Part shown: positions 26,641-35,674 of the stretch, one piece after another | How positions within the stretch are numbered: position 1 is the stretch's first letter | Layout: each line of letters starts with the position of its first letter | From: Alteromonas_F sp964429915 | GTDB lineage: Bacteria > Pseudomonadota > Gammaproteobacteria > Enterobacterales > Alteromonadaceae | Direction of reading: 5' to 3' | Assembly (NCBI GenBank): GCA_964429915.1 | Contig: CAYSDZ010000025.1 | Location: 1 to 49,410 of the forward strand | Length of the DNA stretch: 49,410 nucleotides | The notes under the pieces: model-generated | What the model saw: only the letters and a program-made list of their open reading frames with translations | The model's database searches: none | Told to the model about the DNA's origin: nothing | Program-made: the position numbers and the translations under genes

Positions 26641-27275
26641 TGCACTTAGTGATTATTGGTGCGGGTGGCCACGGCAAAGTAGCAGCAGATTGTGCTGAAT
26701 CCATGCAAGCCTTCGAGTCTATTCGCTTCTTAGATGGCAAGAAGGACTTAAATGCGGTCAACCGATGGTTTGTATGTGGAGTACCCGAAGATTTTGAACG
26801 ATTTGCAAACCCGAATACCGCTTTTTTTGTCGCAATTGGGTACAACGCCACACGCCAGAGCTGGTTGCAAAAGTTAATAAGGCACCAAGCGAATATCGCC
26901 ACTCTTATTCATCCCAGCGCAGCGATCGCGTCTGACGTTAATATAGCGAAAGGGAGTTTAATTTTGGCGCAAACAGCCATCAATATTGACACGCAAATCG
27001 GCCTTGGTTGTATTGTGAATACGGGGGCAACGGTTGATCACGACTGCGTGTTAGGGGTTTGCGTGCATGTTGCGCCAGGCAGCCACTTAGCCGGTAATGT
27101 GCAATTGGGAGACCGTGTTTTTAGCGGTATTGGCAGTGCCATTGTTCAAGGTATAAACGTAGGCGAAGATTGCATCATTGGAGCCGGCGCAACGGTGATT
27201 GAGCATTTACCTGCAAACGTAACGGCGGTTGGAACGCCAGCTCGCGCAGTCAAAACGAGAGTCTGCAAAACATGA
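26640..27275 (+). CDS. pglD: UDP-4-amino-sugar acetyltransferase (PglD/NeuD-like)
   Basis: A 211-residue left-handed beta-helix acyltransferase. The N-terminal Rossmann-like part begins HLVIIGAGGHGKVAADC, and the hexapeptide-repeat C-terminal part contains NTGATVDHDC with the catalytic His134. It should acetylate the 4-amino group made by the aminotransferase that follows, giving UDP-2,4-diacetamido-trideoxyglucose. Start overlaps the previous stop (TAATG). NeuD-type sialic acid O-acetyltransferases are related, but no sialic acid genes are present. Confidence 0.87.
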   Translation: MHLVIIGAGGHGKVAADCAESMQAFESIRFLDGKKDLNAVNRWFVCGVPEDFERFANPNTAFFVAIGYNATRQSWLQKLIRHQANIATLIHPSAAIASDVNIAKGSLILAQTAINIDTQIGLGCIVNTGATVDHDCVLGVCVHVAPGSHLAGNVQLGDRVFSGIGSAIVQGINVGEDCIIGAGATVIEHLPANVTAVGTPARAVKTRVCKT

Positions 27276-27303
27276 GTCGTCAATAGATAATAGAGGTGTA
27301 ACT

Positions 27304-28482
27304 ATGCTGAATGGTCCGTTTTCTCCTTGGCCTGATTACGATGAAAATGAACGGCAAGCCGTGTTAGAGGTGATGACATCCAACAAAGTGAATTACTGGA
27401 CGGGTAATGTTGGACGAGAATTTGAGCAAGCCTTTGCACGCTATTGTGATGCACAACATGCTATTGTTGTTGCCAATGGTACGCTGGCTCTGGATTTAGC
27501 ATGGATTGCACTAGATTTACCTAAAGGCTCTGAAGTGATCGTAACATCACGAACGTTTTTGGCGTCGGTCTCTTCTATTGTCATGGCAGGTCTCACGCCT
27601 GTGTTTGCTGACGTTGAGCTTGATTCTCAAAATATCAGTGCGAACACCATTAGGCCTCTTATTAACGAAAAAACCTCTGCTATAGTTTGCGTACATCTGG
27701 CTGGTTGGCCTTGTGATATGGACCCTATTCTGGCACTCGCCCACCAGCATGATTTAAAAGTGGTCGAAGATTGCGCGCAAGCTCATGGAGCAAAGTACAA
27801 AGGTAGACCAGTGGGCTCAATCGGTGATATTGGAGCATGGTCATTTTGTCAGGATAAAATTATGACAACCGCAGGAGAAGGCGGTGTGGTTGCAACCAAT
27901 AACAAGGCGTATTGGTCTGCGATGTGGTCATATAAAGATCACGGAAAATCGTATGAAGCGGTCTATGAAAAGCAGCATCCACCCGGATTTCGCTGGTTAC
28001 ACGAAAGTTTTGGTACTAATTGGCGCATGACCGAAATGCAATCGGCTGTTGGCTTGCAACAACTGAAAAAAATGGAAGAGTGGACTCGTACACGCCAGCA
28101 ATACTTAGGCCAAATACTGAAAGAGGCCAAGCTTCACGCAGCACTTCGAGTGCCAGCATTGCCTGAAGAAATTGAACATGCAGGGTATAAAGCCTATGTG
28201 TTTGTCAAACCAGAGTTTTTGAAGGCAGCTTGGGATCGCGATCTCATTATGAAGCACATCAATGCCATGGGAGTACCGTGTTTTTCAGGCTCTTGTTCAG
28301 AAGTGTATTTAGAAAAAGCGTTTGACAACACTGGGTTTCGACCTAAACAGCGTTTGAAAAACGCCAAAGAATTGGGCGAAACGTCTTTGATGTTTTTGAT
28401 CCATCCCACCCTTCTAAAAACAGAGATAGATAAAACTTGCGAAGCCATCGGGGCCGTTATGCAGCAAGCGAGTCTTAGTTGA
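27304..28482 (+). CDS. pglE: DegT/DnrJ/EryC1-family sugar aminotransferase (PglE-like)
   Basis: A 392-residue PLP enzyme with the internal-aldimine Lys185 in FCQDKIMTTAGEGG, VVEDCAQAHGA, and the usual TNWRMTEMQSAVGLQQL. It would transaminate the 4-keto-6-deoxy intermediate made by the dehydratase encoded next. I chose ATG 27304, preceded by a clear AGAGGTG about eight bases away; the longer frame from 27229 overlaps pglD in another reading frame and lacks family similarity. Confidence 0.88.
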   Translation: MLNGPFSPWPDYDENERQAVLEVMTSNKVNYWTGNVGREFEQAFARYCDAQHAIVVANGTLALDLAWIALDLPKGSEVIVTSRTFLASVSSIVMAGLTPVFADVELDSQNISANTIRPLINEKTSAIVCVHLAGWPCDMDPILALAHQHDLKVVEDCAQAHGAKYKGRPVGSIGDIGAWSFCQDKIMTTAGEGGVVATNNKAYWSAMWSYKDHGKSYEAVYEKQHPPGFRWLHESFGTNWRMTEMQSAVGLQQLKKMEEWTRTRQQYLGQILKEAKLHAALRVPALPEEIEHAGYKAYVFVKPEFLKAAWDRDLIMKHINAMGVPCFSGSCSEVYLEKAFDNTGFRPKQRLKNAKELGETSLMFLIHPTLLKTEIDKTCEAIGAVMQQASLS

Positions 28483-30329
28483 TGTTTGGGAAAATATTCG
28501 ATTTTCCGTCAAAACTTAAAGTAGCACTCGCCCTAGCTTGGGATTCCTTTTCTATTGTTTTCGCATTGCTATTTGCTTTTTGGATAAGACTGGGTGTTGG
28601 CAATTGGCATTTTTCAGTTGTTGAATTGTCGATACTGTTTTGCACAGCCGCAGTGACCATAGGTTTATTTGCAGTATTTGGCTTGTACTACCAAATGATC
28701 CGCTATATCAATAGTAAAACACTGTATAAAATTTTTACAATCATCGTTTTTTCTGTTGTTGTGCTTATTGCTGGCAAATATGTTTTTAATTTTCTCCTGC
28801 CAGCAACCGTACCTGTTATCTATATTGCGGTTGCTAGCGTTATGGTGTCGGCACCGCGACTACTGATTCAGGCTACGTCAAACAGCCAAAGTTACAAACT
28901 AAGAGAAAAATGTATTATTTTTGGCGCGACAGAAGCCGGACGAGGCTTGGCGACAGCACTTCGTGAACACGGTACTGAATTGCTCCCTATTGCATTTGTT
29001 GATGATAAAAGCATTTATCATGGCAAGGAAATGCTAGGTATTCCGGTGTATTCACGCGCTGAAATTCCTCAATTAAAGCAAAAGTACGATGTCACCAAAA
29101 TGTTGTTAGCGGTGAACAATACGTCTAACACTCGTCGTAAAGAGCTCATTGCCGAACTTGAACCCTATGCGATAGAACTGCTGTCGATACCTAATTTTGC
29201 CGACATTGTGTCGGGAAAAAGCAAAATCGATGAACTGAAAGAAATTAAAATTGAAGAACTTTTGGGAAGGGATCCCGTTCCACCCATCCAGTCTTTACTC
29301 GATATAAATATACGCAAAAAAGTCGTTATGGTGACAGGCGCGGGTGGGTCTATCGGCAGCGAGCTTTGCCGTCAAATTGTCAAATCCGCACCAAGCGCGC
29401 TGATTTTGTTTGAGCTTTCAGAGTTCAATCTTTATCAAATTGAAAACGAGCTATCGAAAACTCACGGGCATATCGTTGTTGTGCCTGTTCTGGCCAGTAT
29501 TCAAGACATCGAAGTATTGCGTAACACAATAGAGAAGTATCAAGTGCAAACCATCTACCATGCCGCGGCTTACAAACATGTACCCATGGTAGAAAGTAAT
29601 GTTACCGCAGGTATTAGAAATAATGTCTTTGGCACCTCTAATGTGGCATTGATTGCAGCAGAGTACAGTGTTGAAAAATTTGTATTAGTGTCGACTGACA
29701 AAGCCGTTCGACCTACCAATATTATGGGGGCAACTAAGCGGTTCGCGGAATTGTTTGTGCAGGGCATTGCTGAATTGCATAGCGACACTGAATTTGCGAT
29801 TGTACGATTTGGAAACGTACTAGGTTCCTCAGGCTCTGTAGTGCCGCTGTTTACTGAACAAATTAGAGCAGGCGGCCCAGTTACCGTTACGCACCCCGAT
29901 ATCATTCGCTATTTTATGACCATTCCCGAAGCGGCAGCACTGGTTATTCAAGCAGGTTCAATGGGTAAGCAGGGTGAGGTGTTTGTGTTAGATATGGGGG
30001 AGCCAGTAAAAATAGTCGATTTGGCGCAAAAGATGGCTCACCTTATGGGCCATGAACTGTTCACTTCTGAGCAGCAATCGGGTGACATTAAACTTTTGTT
30101 TTCTGGCTTGCGGCCGGGTGAAAAACTTTACGAGGAACTGTTAATCGACGATGCAGAGACCGATACCGAGCACCCTCGCATTATGGGGGCAAACGAAGTG
30201 CGTATTGAATTTTCAGAGGTTGTAATGTTGCTCGACAGATTAAATTATAGTTTATCCAACAGGGATGAAAAACAAGCGATTGATATTCTTGTTGAAGCGC
30301 CATTAGCGTATTCACCAAGTGTAAGATAG
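28482..30329 (+). CDS. pglF: UDP-GlcNAc 4,6-dehydratase, membrane-bound (PglF/WbpM/CapD family)
   Basis: A 615-residue inner-membrane protein with about four N-terminal transmembrane helices, a CoA-binding-like middle domain and a C-terminal SDR domain with TGAGGSIGSE from Thr285. The SDR active site has Met415-x3-Lys419 (MGATK) in place of Tyr-x3-Lys, which is the hallmark of this family. It makes UDP-4-keto-6-deoxy-GlcNAc, the first step of the bacillosamine branch. ATG 28482 overlaps the aminotransferase stop (TGATG); a TTG three bases earlier is the alternative. It is the last gene of the plus-strand polysaccharide operon. Confidence 0.92.
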   Translation: MFGKIFDFPSKLKVALALAWDSFSIVFALLFAFWIRLGVGNWHFSVVELSILFCTAAVTIGLFAVFGLYYQMIRYINSKTLYKIFTIIVFSVVVLIAGKYVFNFLLPATVPVIYIAVASVMVSAPRLLIQATSNSQSYKLREKCIIFGATEAGRGLATALREHGTELLPIAFVDDKSIYHGKEMLGIPVYSRAEIPQLKQKYDVTKMLLAVNNTSNTRRKELIAELEPYAIELLSIPNFADIVSGKSKIDELKEIKIEELLGRDPVPPIQSLLDINIRKKVVMVTGAGGSIGSELCRQIVKSAPSALILFELSEFNLYQIENELSKTHGHIVVVPVLASIQDIEVLRNTIEKYQVQTIYHAAAYKHVPMVESNVTAGIRNNVFGTSNVALIAAEYSVEKFVLVSTDKAVRPTNIMGATKRFAELFVQGIAELHSDTEFAIVRFGNVLGSSGSVVPLFTEQIRAGGPVTVTHPDIIRYFMTIPEAAALVIQAGSMGKQGEVFVLDMGEPVKIVDLAQKMAHLMGHELFTSEQQSGDIKLLFSGLRPGEKLYEELLIDDAETDTEHPRIMGANEVRIEFSEVVMLLDRLNYSLSNRDEKQAIDILVEAPLAYSPSVR

Positions 30330-30358
30330 CTTGACGTTTACATTCTTTGGGCCAACCA

Positions 30359-31537
30359 ATGACACTCAACGAGTTTGCGACTGTTTTTCTGAATATAGCA
30401 TCAATTAGCTTGTCAGGGCTTGCGGCCCACCTTCTGCTTTCAAGAGTATGGTTTACATGTTCAGATAAGAAACTAAGCTTTTATGTACCGCTAGCTGTAT
30501 TGTTTATAGCCAACGCCGTATCTGAGTTCAGTGCGCTTTTTATGTTGCCGCAAGTGGGCTTTCATCAGCATTATTATTCACGCATGTTTGTTCTTGCTTG
30601 TTTGCCATTACACTTAGTACTAGCTCCTCTGTTCTGGATTTATGTAAGAGCGTTAACGTCTGAAAGTTCCATAACATGGCGTAAACGAGATAGTTGGCAT
30701 TTTCTTCCTTTTTTGATGTCGCTAAGTTTACCTTTTCTGATGGTTTTGAGTGATGTGAATGAACTACAAAGTTTGTTTGATAAACAACGCTCGAATACTT
30801 CACTCAAACAGTACGCGATTGCGCTTGGTGTGAATATCATTGAAGTTTCAGTGCTCGTGCAATTAACGGGTTATATTGCTTTAATTTTGCACCAGTTAAA
30901 CGTGTACCGTAAAACGCTAGTGGATTTATTTGCGAGTACAGAATTAATTGAACTTCGTTGGGTAAGAGCGCTTGCTGTTTCGTTAATCGTGTATATTTTA
31001 ATTAGCGTTGTTAGTGCAACGGCAAGCAATCCTTTCTTATATGAACCTTGGGAGAGCGCTATCGACCTTGGTTTATTGTGGTTTATTATTGTATGGGGTG
31101 TCAGACAAAAACCAGGTTTGACAGATGAGATAGCAAAAACTCAAGAAACAGAAAAAGCGATTGCTGAGCAATACGAGCATTCAGGGTTGACTGAAGGCAT
31201 GACGCAAGCCATCGCAGAGAAAATAATACAATGTATGAAAGAAGAGCGTTTATATCGCAATGCTGATTTGTCACTTCGGATGCTAGCCGAGAGCATAAAT
31301 ACGCTTCCTAACTATGTATCTCAAGCATTAAATCAGCACATTGGAAAATCGTTTTTCGATTTTGTTAATGAATGGCGGGTCCAAGAGGCCAAGCTAGAAT
31401 TAGTTGATTCAAATAAAACGGTGCTTGCTATTTCACTTGATGTTGGCTTTAACTCTCGCTCTTCGTTTTATAACGCCTTTAAACGAGTGACAGGTCTTAC
31501 CCCTTCAGCGTTTAAAAAAGCGAATATCGCGCAATAG
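30359..31537 (+). CDS. AraC-family transcriptional regulator with membrane-spanning N-terminus
   Basis: A 392-residue protein. The first 230 residues hold about seven hydrophobic segments (for example LSFYVPLAVLFIANAV and LIVYILISVVSATAS). The last 100 form an AraC-type double helix-turn-helix with LSLRMLAESINTLPNYVSQALN and VLAISLDVGFNSRSSFYNAFKRVTGLTPSAF (quoted in parts). Such regulators sense at the membrane and bind DNA from there. ATG 30359 is chosen over TTG 30347. A likely target is the serine hydrolase gene 106 bases downstream, though the neighbouring loci cannot be excluded. Confidence 0.87.
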   Translation: MTLNEFATVFLNIASISLSGLAAHLLLSRVWFTCSDKKLSFYVPLAVLFIANAVSEFSALFMLPQVGFHQHYYSRMFVLACLPLHLVLAPLFWIYVRALTSESSITWRKRDSWHFLPFLMSLSLPFLMVLSDVNELQSLFDKQRSNTSLKQYAIALGVNIIEVSVLVQLTGYIALILHQLNVYRKTLVDLFASTELIELRWVRALAVSLIVYILISVVSATASNPFLYEPWESAIDLGLLWFIIVWGVRQKPGLTDEIAKTQETEKAIAEQYEHSGLTEGMTQAIAEKIIQCMKEERLYRNADLSLRMLAESINTLPNYVSQALNQHIGKSFFDFVNEWRVQEAKLELVDSNKTVLAISLDVGFNSRSSFYNAFKRVTGLTPSAFKKANIAQ

Positions 31538-31600
31538 AAAAAGTGATTTGAATGAAATAATTTGTCTTTCCCTACATAAAAAGACGCCAGACAGCCCATT

Positions 31601-31623
31601 TGTACAGACAATGTGATCGTACA
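31601..31623. promoter_or_regulatory. Inverted repeat upstream of the serine hydrolase gene
   Basis: TGTAC (31601-31605) and GTACA (31619-31623) are separated by 13 bases, about 20 bases before the hydrolase ATG. It may be an operator for the adjacent regulator or another protein; five-base arms are not strong evidence. Confidence 0.25.
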
Positions 31624-31643
31624 TTTAACTTTCAGGACAAATT

Positions 31644-32813
31644 ATGAACGCTCAATCATTCTTCAATTTATTTCGCAAAAAAAACCGCATCAGCTTTATT
31701 TTTGTTTTTTCTTTTATTGCGTCAATGTTAACGCTGTTATATGTCATTTACCGAGATGATGTCACCCCCCTGCAACTTGGCGAAACAGTGTTTGAGGGTA
31801 AAGGACTTCAGTATGCAGTAGATTCTCTCGCCCTAAAAGCGGTTGAAAACGGAGCGCCTGGTGCAGTCATTCTCATTCAAAAGGACGGCAAACAGTATAT
31901 TGCATCGAATGGATTAGCGAATAAACTAACACAATCCCCTATGCCTCGGGACGAACCGTTACGTATAGGCAGCATTTCGAAAGTTTATACTGCATTAGTC
32001 ATTCTTGAGCTTATCAAAACACAACGACTGGATATCGATCAACAGATAAGTGATATCTTACCGAATGAGGTGATAAAGGATTTACAACATGCAGATACTG
32101 CCACAATTAGGCAGCTTTTGAATCATACGGCTGGGATACCAGACTACTACGATTACATCAGCTACTTTACTCAGGACTGGGAAAGTCCTATTACCCTAGA
32201 GCGTACTTTGCCTATAGCCAAGAACAACAGTAGTGATATTGAGCAAGGTAAACAATTTGAATATTCTAATATGGGCTATGTATTGTTAGGAGAGGTTGCA
32301 GAAACAGTAACCGGATTATCTTTAGCGCAGTTAATCGAGCAATTGATTATTGCACCCCTCGGACTATCCAATACGTATTACAATGAAAAGCACCCAAGTA
32401 AAAGTACTATTCATGGTTATGGCACCGTGTTGCGTCCTTGGGCTGATACCTTTGAGTTGTGGGAGCATTCTGGTCCAGATGCAGGTGTTGTTGCTTCAGC
32501 ATCAGATACTGCAAAGTTTTTAGCATCACTTACTTTAAGGTCTGGTGACTTTAGCCAATTGGGTAATAAAATGTTGGAGCAAACCATTAAAAGTGGCAGT
32601 AATAAAGCCCAAGGTTTGGGACTAATGACCATCCATAGCAAAACAAGTAACGTTACTTTAGTGGGTCACACTGGCGACGTATTCGGATATCAAACCATTG
32701 CTTTTGCTTGGCCTGAACAAGATGCCGTGTTCGTTGCGCATGTTAATTGTGATTGTACTGCACTTACCAACTCGCTGATAAAAAGCACATATCTTGCTAT
32801 TAGCTCTAATTAG
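31644..32813 (+). CDS. Serine hydrolase, beta-lactamase/class C penicillin-binding family
   Basis: A 389-residue PF00144 protein with one N-terminal transmembrane segment (FIFVFSFIASMLTLLYVIY), so it is anchored and faces the periplasm. The active-site set is complete: Ser110-x2-Lys113 in GSISKVY, the YSN motif in FEYSNMGYVL, and the HTG motif in VGHTGDVFGYQ. Family members include D,D-peptidases, esterases and beta-lactamase-like enzymes. The TIRQLLNHTAGIPDY block is typical of the esterase/peptidase branch rather than AmpC. AGGA lies about eight bases before the ATG. The gene follows the AraC regulator. Confidence 0.9.
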   Translation: MNAQSFFNLFRKKNRISFIFVFSFIASMLTLLYVIYRDDVTPLQLGETVFEGKGLQYAVDSLALKAVENGAPGAVILIQKDGKQYIASNGLANKLTQSPMPRDEPLRIGSISKVYTALVILELIKTQRLDIDQQISDILPNEVIKDLQHADTATIRQLLNHTAGIPDYYDYISYFTQDWESPITLERTLPIAKNNSSDIEQGKQFEYSNMGYVLLGEVAETVTGLSLAQLIEQLIIAPLGLSNTYYNEKHPSKSTIHGYGTVLRPWADTFELWEHSGPDAGVVASASDTAKFLASLTLRSGDFSQLGNKMLEQTIKSGSNKAQGLGLMTIHSKTSNVTLVGHTGDVFGYQTIAFAWPEQDAVFVAHVNCDCTALTNSLIKSTYLAISSN

Positions 32814-32829
32814 AGCTAATTAGAGCTAA
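32800..32829. repeat. Perfect palindrome plus extra copy at the end of the hydrolase gene
   Basis: TTAGCTCTAATTAGAGCTAA (32800-32819) is a perfect 20-base palindrome that contains the stop codon of the hydrolase. A further direct copy of TTAGAGCTAA follows at 32820-32829, then a partial copy. It may act as a weak terminator or be a local duplication. Confidence 0.65.
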
Positions 32830-32910
32830 TAGAGCGAATTTGTAAAACGAATGTCGACGAATCTGGATTGATCCGTAACCCTTAAGCTTTCTTATTTCGA
32901 ATATGTCTTC

Positions 32911-32939
32911 TATACTCAGAGTATTCTGTTTGAATACTC
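32911..32939. promoter_or_regulatory. Three-arm inverted repeat at the likely promoter of the TonB-receptor operon
   Basis: TACTC-A-GAGTA (32913-32923) overlaps GAGTATTC-TGTTT-GAATACTC (32919-32939). A TATACT -10-like hexamer sits at 32911-32916, so the repeats would cover -10 to about +17. This placement fits a repressor operator, or a hairpin in the early leader. It does not look like a Fur box. Confidence 0.4.
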
Positions 32940-32959
32940 ACTCATCGGGTAGTGTGACT

Positions 32960-33373
32960 ATGTTCCGACAATGGACAGTTGTTACATTAATTCTAAGCTT
33001 GCTGTTCGGCAATGTGCTGGCGACTTCCGTCGCCACAAACAAAATTCATGCAATTAATTCAGACAAAAATAACCACGTAATGGTGGTGTGCACCGGAAGC
33101 AGCGTTAAGTTTTTTAATAAAGCCATTTATTTTGCAACCGGCGAATTAATTGAATTGGATGGTACAGAACTACCCGTTGATACAACGTTATCGACCGATT
33201 GTCCGTTAATCTATGTCATCGATCAAAAAAACGCTGCGCTATTTTTTTCTAGTACGGCATTGCTTATAAGTCAGCGATATAGCTATATAAGCAGGGTTTT
33301 CCACGACCTTACTCCCCTTCGTCTACGCTTCCTTTTACCCACCCTCAGAGGACCGCCTGTTTTCGCTAGTTAG
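32960..33373 (+). CDS. Small secreted protein, DUF2946-like
   Basis: A 137-residue protein with an N-terminal signal peptide (FRQWTVVTLILSLLFGNVLA). The mature part contains MVVCTGSSVKFF and DCPLIYV, and it ends RGPPVFAS. A C-terminal RGPP/RAPP ending and a central short Cys-containing segment recall the DUF2946 family of small periplasmic proteins, often found beside TonB receptors and metal genes; the link is tentative. I chose ATG 32960 over 32903 because the longer form puts 19 extra residues before the signal peptide and has no ribosome site. It is 47 bases upstream of the TonB receptor and probably in its operon. Confidence 0.6.
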   Translation: MFRQWTVVTLILSLLFGNVLATSVATNKIHAINSDKNNHVMVVCTGSSVKFFNKAIYFATGELIELDGTELPVDTTLSTDCPLIYVIDQKNAALFFSSTALLISQRYSYISRVFHDLTPLRLRFLLPTLRGPPVFAS

Positions 33374-33420
33374 CAACGTTAACACTTTTAACTTATAGCG
33401 AATAACAAGGAACTTGTATT

Positions 33421-35673
33421 ATGCAATTTATTTACGCTAGAACTCGCGTTACTGCGTGTGTCGCTGTGGCGCTAACGTTTAGCTGTCACACCATTGCAGC
33501 AGAAGACAATCTCAAAGACATTGAGCATATCAGTGTGCATGCCGACAAACTATTCCGTGATACCACGGCAATTAGCCCGACAACGCGCATATCAGCAAAA
33601 GAACTATCAGCGATAAACCTGCTTACTTCTGAGGATGCCGTCGCTTATGAACCTAACGTGGTGATAAGACGGCGCTACGTTGGCGATCCCAATGGCACAC
33701 TTGGTATTCGAGGCTCAGGTATGTTTCAAACCGCTAGAAGCCTAGTATTTGCCGATGGTTTACCACTGCATTACTTATTGCAAACCCGTTGGAGCGGAGC
33801 GCCGCGTTGGTCGCTAGTGGGGCCAGATGAAATTGCTAGCGCAGAAGTGATTTATGGTCCATTTTCCGCCGAGTACTCAGGCAATGCCATGGGTGGTGTG
33901 GTGAATATTACTACTCGCGCGCCAGAAAAATCGCGAGTGGTGTTACAGGGTAGTTCGTTTGCCCAACAATACGACGTACTGGGCACAGATGATACCTTCA
34001 GCGGTAATCGATTGTTTGTATCTTATGAGGATAAATTTGATGATTTAGGGATATTTTTATCTTATAACCGCCTTGATAACGACAGTCACCCCATGACCAA
34101 CTACTCGCTTTCGGCAAATGCTGCTGAAGATTTGAGAGCGTCAGGGATAAGCGGCTTCATAGACGGGGTTAACGATGAGGGTGAGGAAGTTATCTATATT
34201 GGCGATAGTGGTGCTGAGCGCTCGGTCAGTGAGCTGCTAAAAGGCAAGTTTATTTACGACCTTGGATTTGCCGAACTACGCGGTACTGTCGCCTACGAAA
34301 CACGAACAAGAGATGAAAATGACAAGCGCAATTACCTGCGTGATGCATCGGGTAATGTTTTTTGGGGAGCAGGGAATAGAAACTTTGAACAACGCTCGCA
34401 AGAGAGAGAAAGTCTACTTATCGGCGTAGGGATAAGTGGTGAGCTTAGTCGCAGTTGGCATTACGACATTTACGCGACTGACTTTGATTTACAAAAAGAC
34501 CGCGAAATTCGCAGCGGTTTAAACCCACAAGACCCCGCTTTCGGTAACCGCAATGGACGTTTAACGGAATATCAAGGAACAGGCTGGAATACGCTCGATA
34601 TCAAGGCCGGCACCGAAACCTTATGGGGCGATGACGCTATGCGCTTATCTGTGGGCATTGCTGCCGATAGGTATCAGTTGGGGATCGCACCGAGTAATAT
34701 TGATGCCTTAACAGGTACGTTTATCAGTAACCGTGCTCAGAGTCGCGGTGAAACACGAACTCAGTCTGTATTTGCTCAATACGGCTGGGCCTTCAACCCT
34801 CATTGGGATTTAGCATTGGGCTTGCGCTGGGAGAAGTGGGAAACCCGTGATGGATTGTTTGACGACACAGTTGTGCCACAACGCTCGTTGAGCGGTTTTT
34901 CACCGAAGTTTTCTTTGGCATACATGCCAAATGAGCAATGGCGCATTCGCTATTCATTAGCAAAAGCATTGCGTTTTCCCATTTCTGAAGAGCTTTATCG
35001 CAATGAAGATGCCACCACCAATATTATTGTTTCAGATCCTAACTTAAACGCCGAAGACGGCATTTTTCATAACCTTTCGTTTGAACGCTTGTCGGAAAAC
35101 GGTTTAGTGCGGGTCAATCTATTCAAAGACTTAATCGATGATACTATTTATTTCCAACGGGGCGCTATTAATGACAACGGTACCAACGTCATTGTCACTA
35201 CGTTTTTGGCTATCGACCAGGTTGATACTCAAGGTGCTGAGCTAATTGTTCAACAATCAAACATTAGCAACTTACCCCTGAGTGTGCGTTTCAACCTGTC
35301 TTACACCGATGCCATTATTGAACAGAACAATGCGAATACGGCTATTGAAGGAAATCGTCTACCCAGAATTCCTCAGTGGCGTGCCAACGCAATTGTAAGC
35401 TATCAGCTAAATGATACCGTCGACTTAAATGCTAGTGCGCGATATGCCAGTAACAGTTTTGGCCAATTGGATAACTTAGATACGGGGAGTAATGTGTTTG
35501 GTGCGATTGATGACTATGTGTTTGTTAATGTACGCTCGAATTGGCAAGTTAATAATAGTTTAAGATTGTCAGTAGGTATCGACAATCTATTGGATGAATT
35601 GGCTTATGTTGCCCACCCTTGGCCGTCAAGAACCTTCTTTTTAGAAGCGCGTTACGTGTTTGAAGGCAGATAA
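33421..35673 (+). CDS. TonB-dependent outer-membrane receptor
   Basis: A 750-residue receptor with a signal peptide ending at HTIAA. It has a plug domain (about residues 45-165, with GTLGIRGSG, IASAEVIYGPFSAEYSGNAMGG and VVNITTRAP) and a 22-strand-type barrel ending FFLEARYVF plus three residues. It imports a substrate across the outer membrane with energy from TonB. AAGGA stands about nine bases before the ATG. The following PepSY-domain protein is often paired with ferric siderophore receptors, so iron-chelate uptake is the best guess; the DUF2946-like gene before it leaves copper or another metal open. No Fur box was found nearby. Confidence 0.93.
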   Translation: MQFIYARTRVTACVAVALTFSCHTIAAEDNLKDIEHISVHADKLFRDTTAISPTTRISAKELSAINLLTSEDAVAYEPNVVIRRRYVGDPNGTLGIRGSGMFQTARSLVFADGLPLHYLLQTRWSGAPRWSLVGPDEIASAEVIYGPFSAEYSGNAMGGVVNITTRAPEKSRVVLQGSSFAQQYDVLGTDDTFSGNRLFVSYEDKFDDLGIFLSYNRLDNDSHPMTNYSLSANAAEDLRASGISGFIDGVNDEGEEVIYIGDSGAERSVSELLKGKFIYDLGFAELRGTVAYETRTRDENDKRNYLRDASGNVFWGAGNRNFEQRSQERESLLIGVGISGELSRSWHYDIYATDFDLQKDREIRSGLNPQDPAFGNRNGRLTEYQGTGWNTLDIKAGTETLWGDDAMRLSVGIAADRYQLGIAPSNIDALTGTFISNRAQSRGETRTQSVFAQYGWAFNPHWDLALGLRWEKWETRDGLFDDTVVPQRSLSGFSPKFSLAYMPNEQWRIRYSLAKALRFPISEELYRNEDATTNIIVSDPNLNAEDGIFHNLSFERLSENGLVRVNLFKDLIDDTIYFQRGAINDNGTNVIVTTFLAIDQVDTQGAELIVQQSNISNLPLSVRFNLSYTDAIIEQNNANTAIEGNRLPRIPQWRANAIVSYQLNDTVDLNASARYASNSFGQLDNLDTGSNVFGAIDDYVFVNVRSNWQVNNSLRLSVGIDNLLDELAYVAHPWPSRTFFLEARYVFEGR

Positions 35674-35674
35674 T

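Noticed and set aside
32830..33420. Search for a Fur box before the TonB-receptor operon
   Set aside because: No GATAAT-type repeat array was found; only the TACTC/GAGTA repeat stands out.
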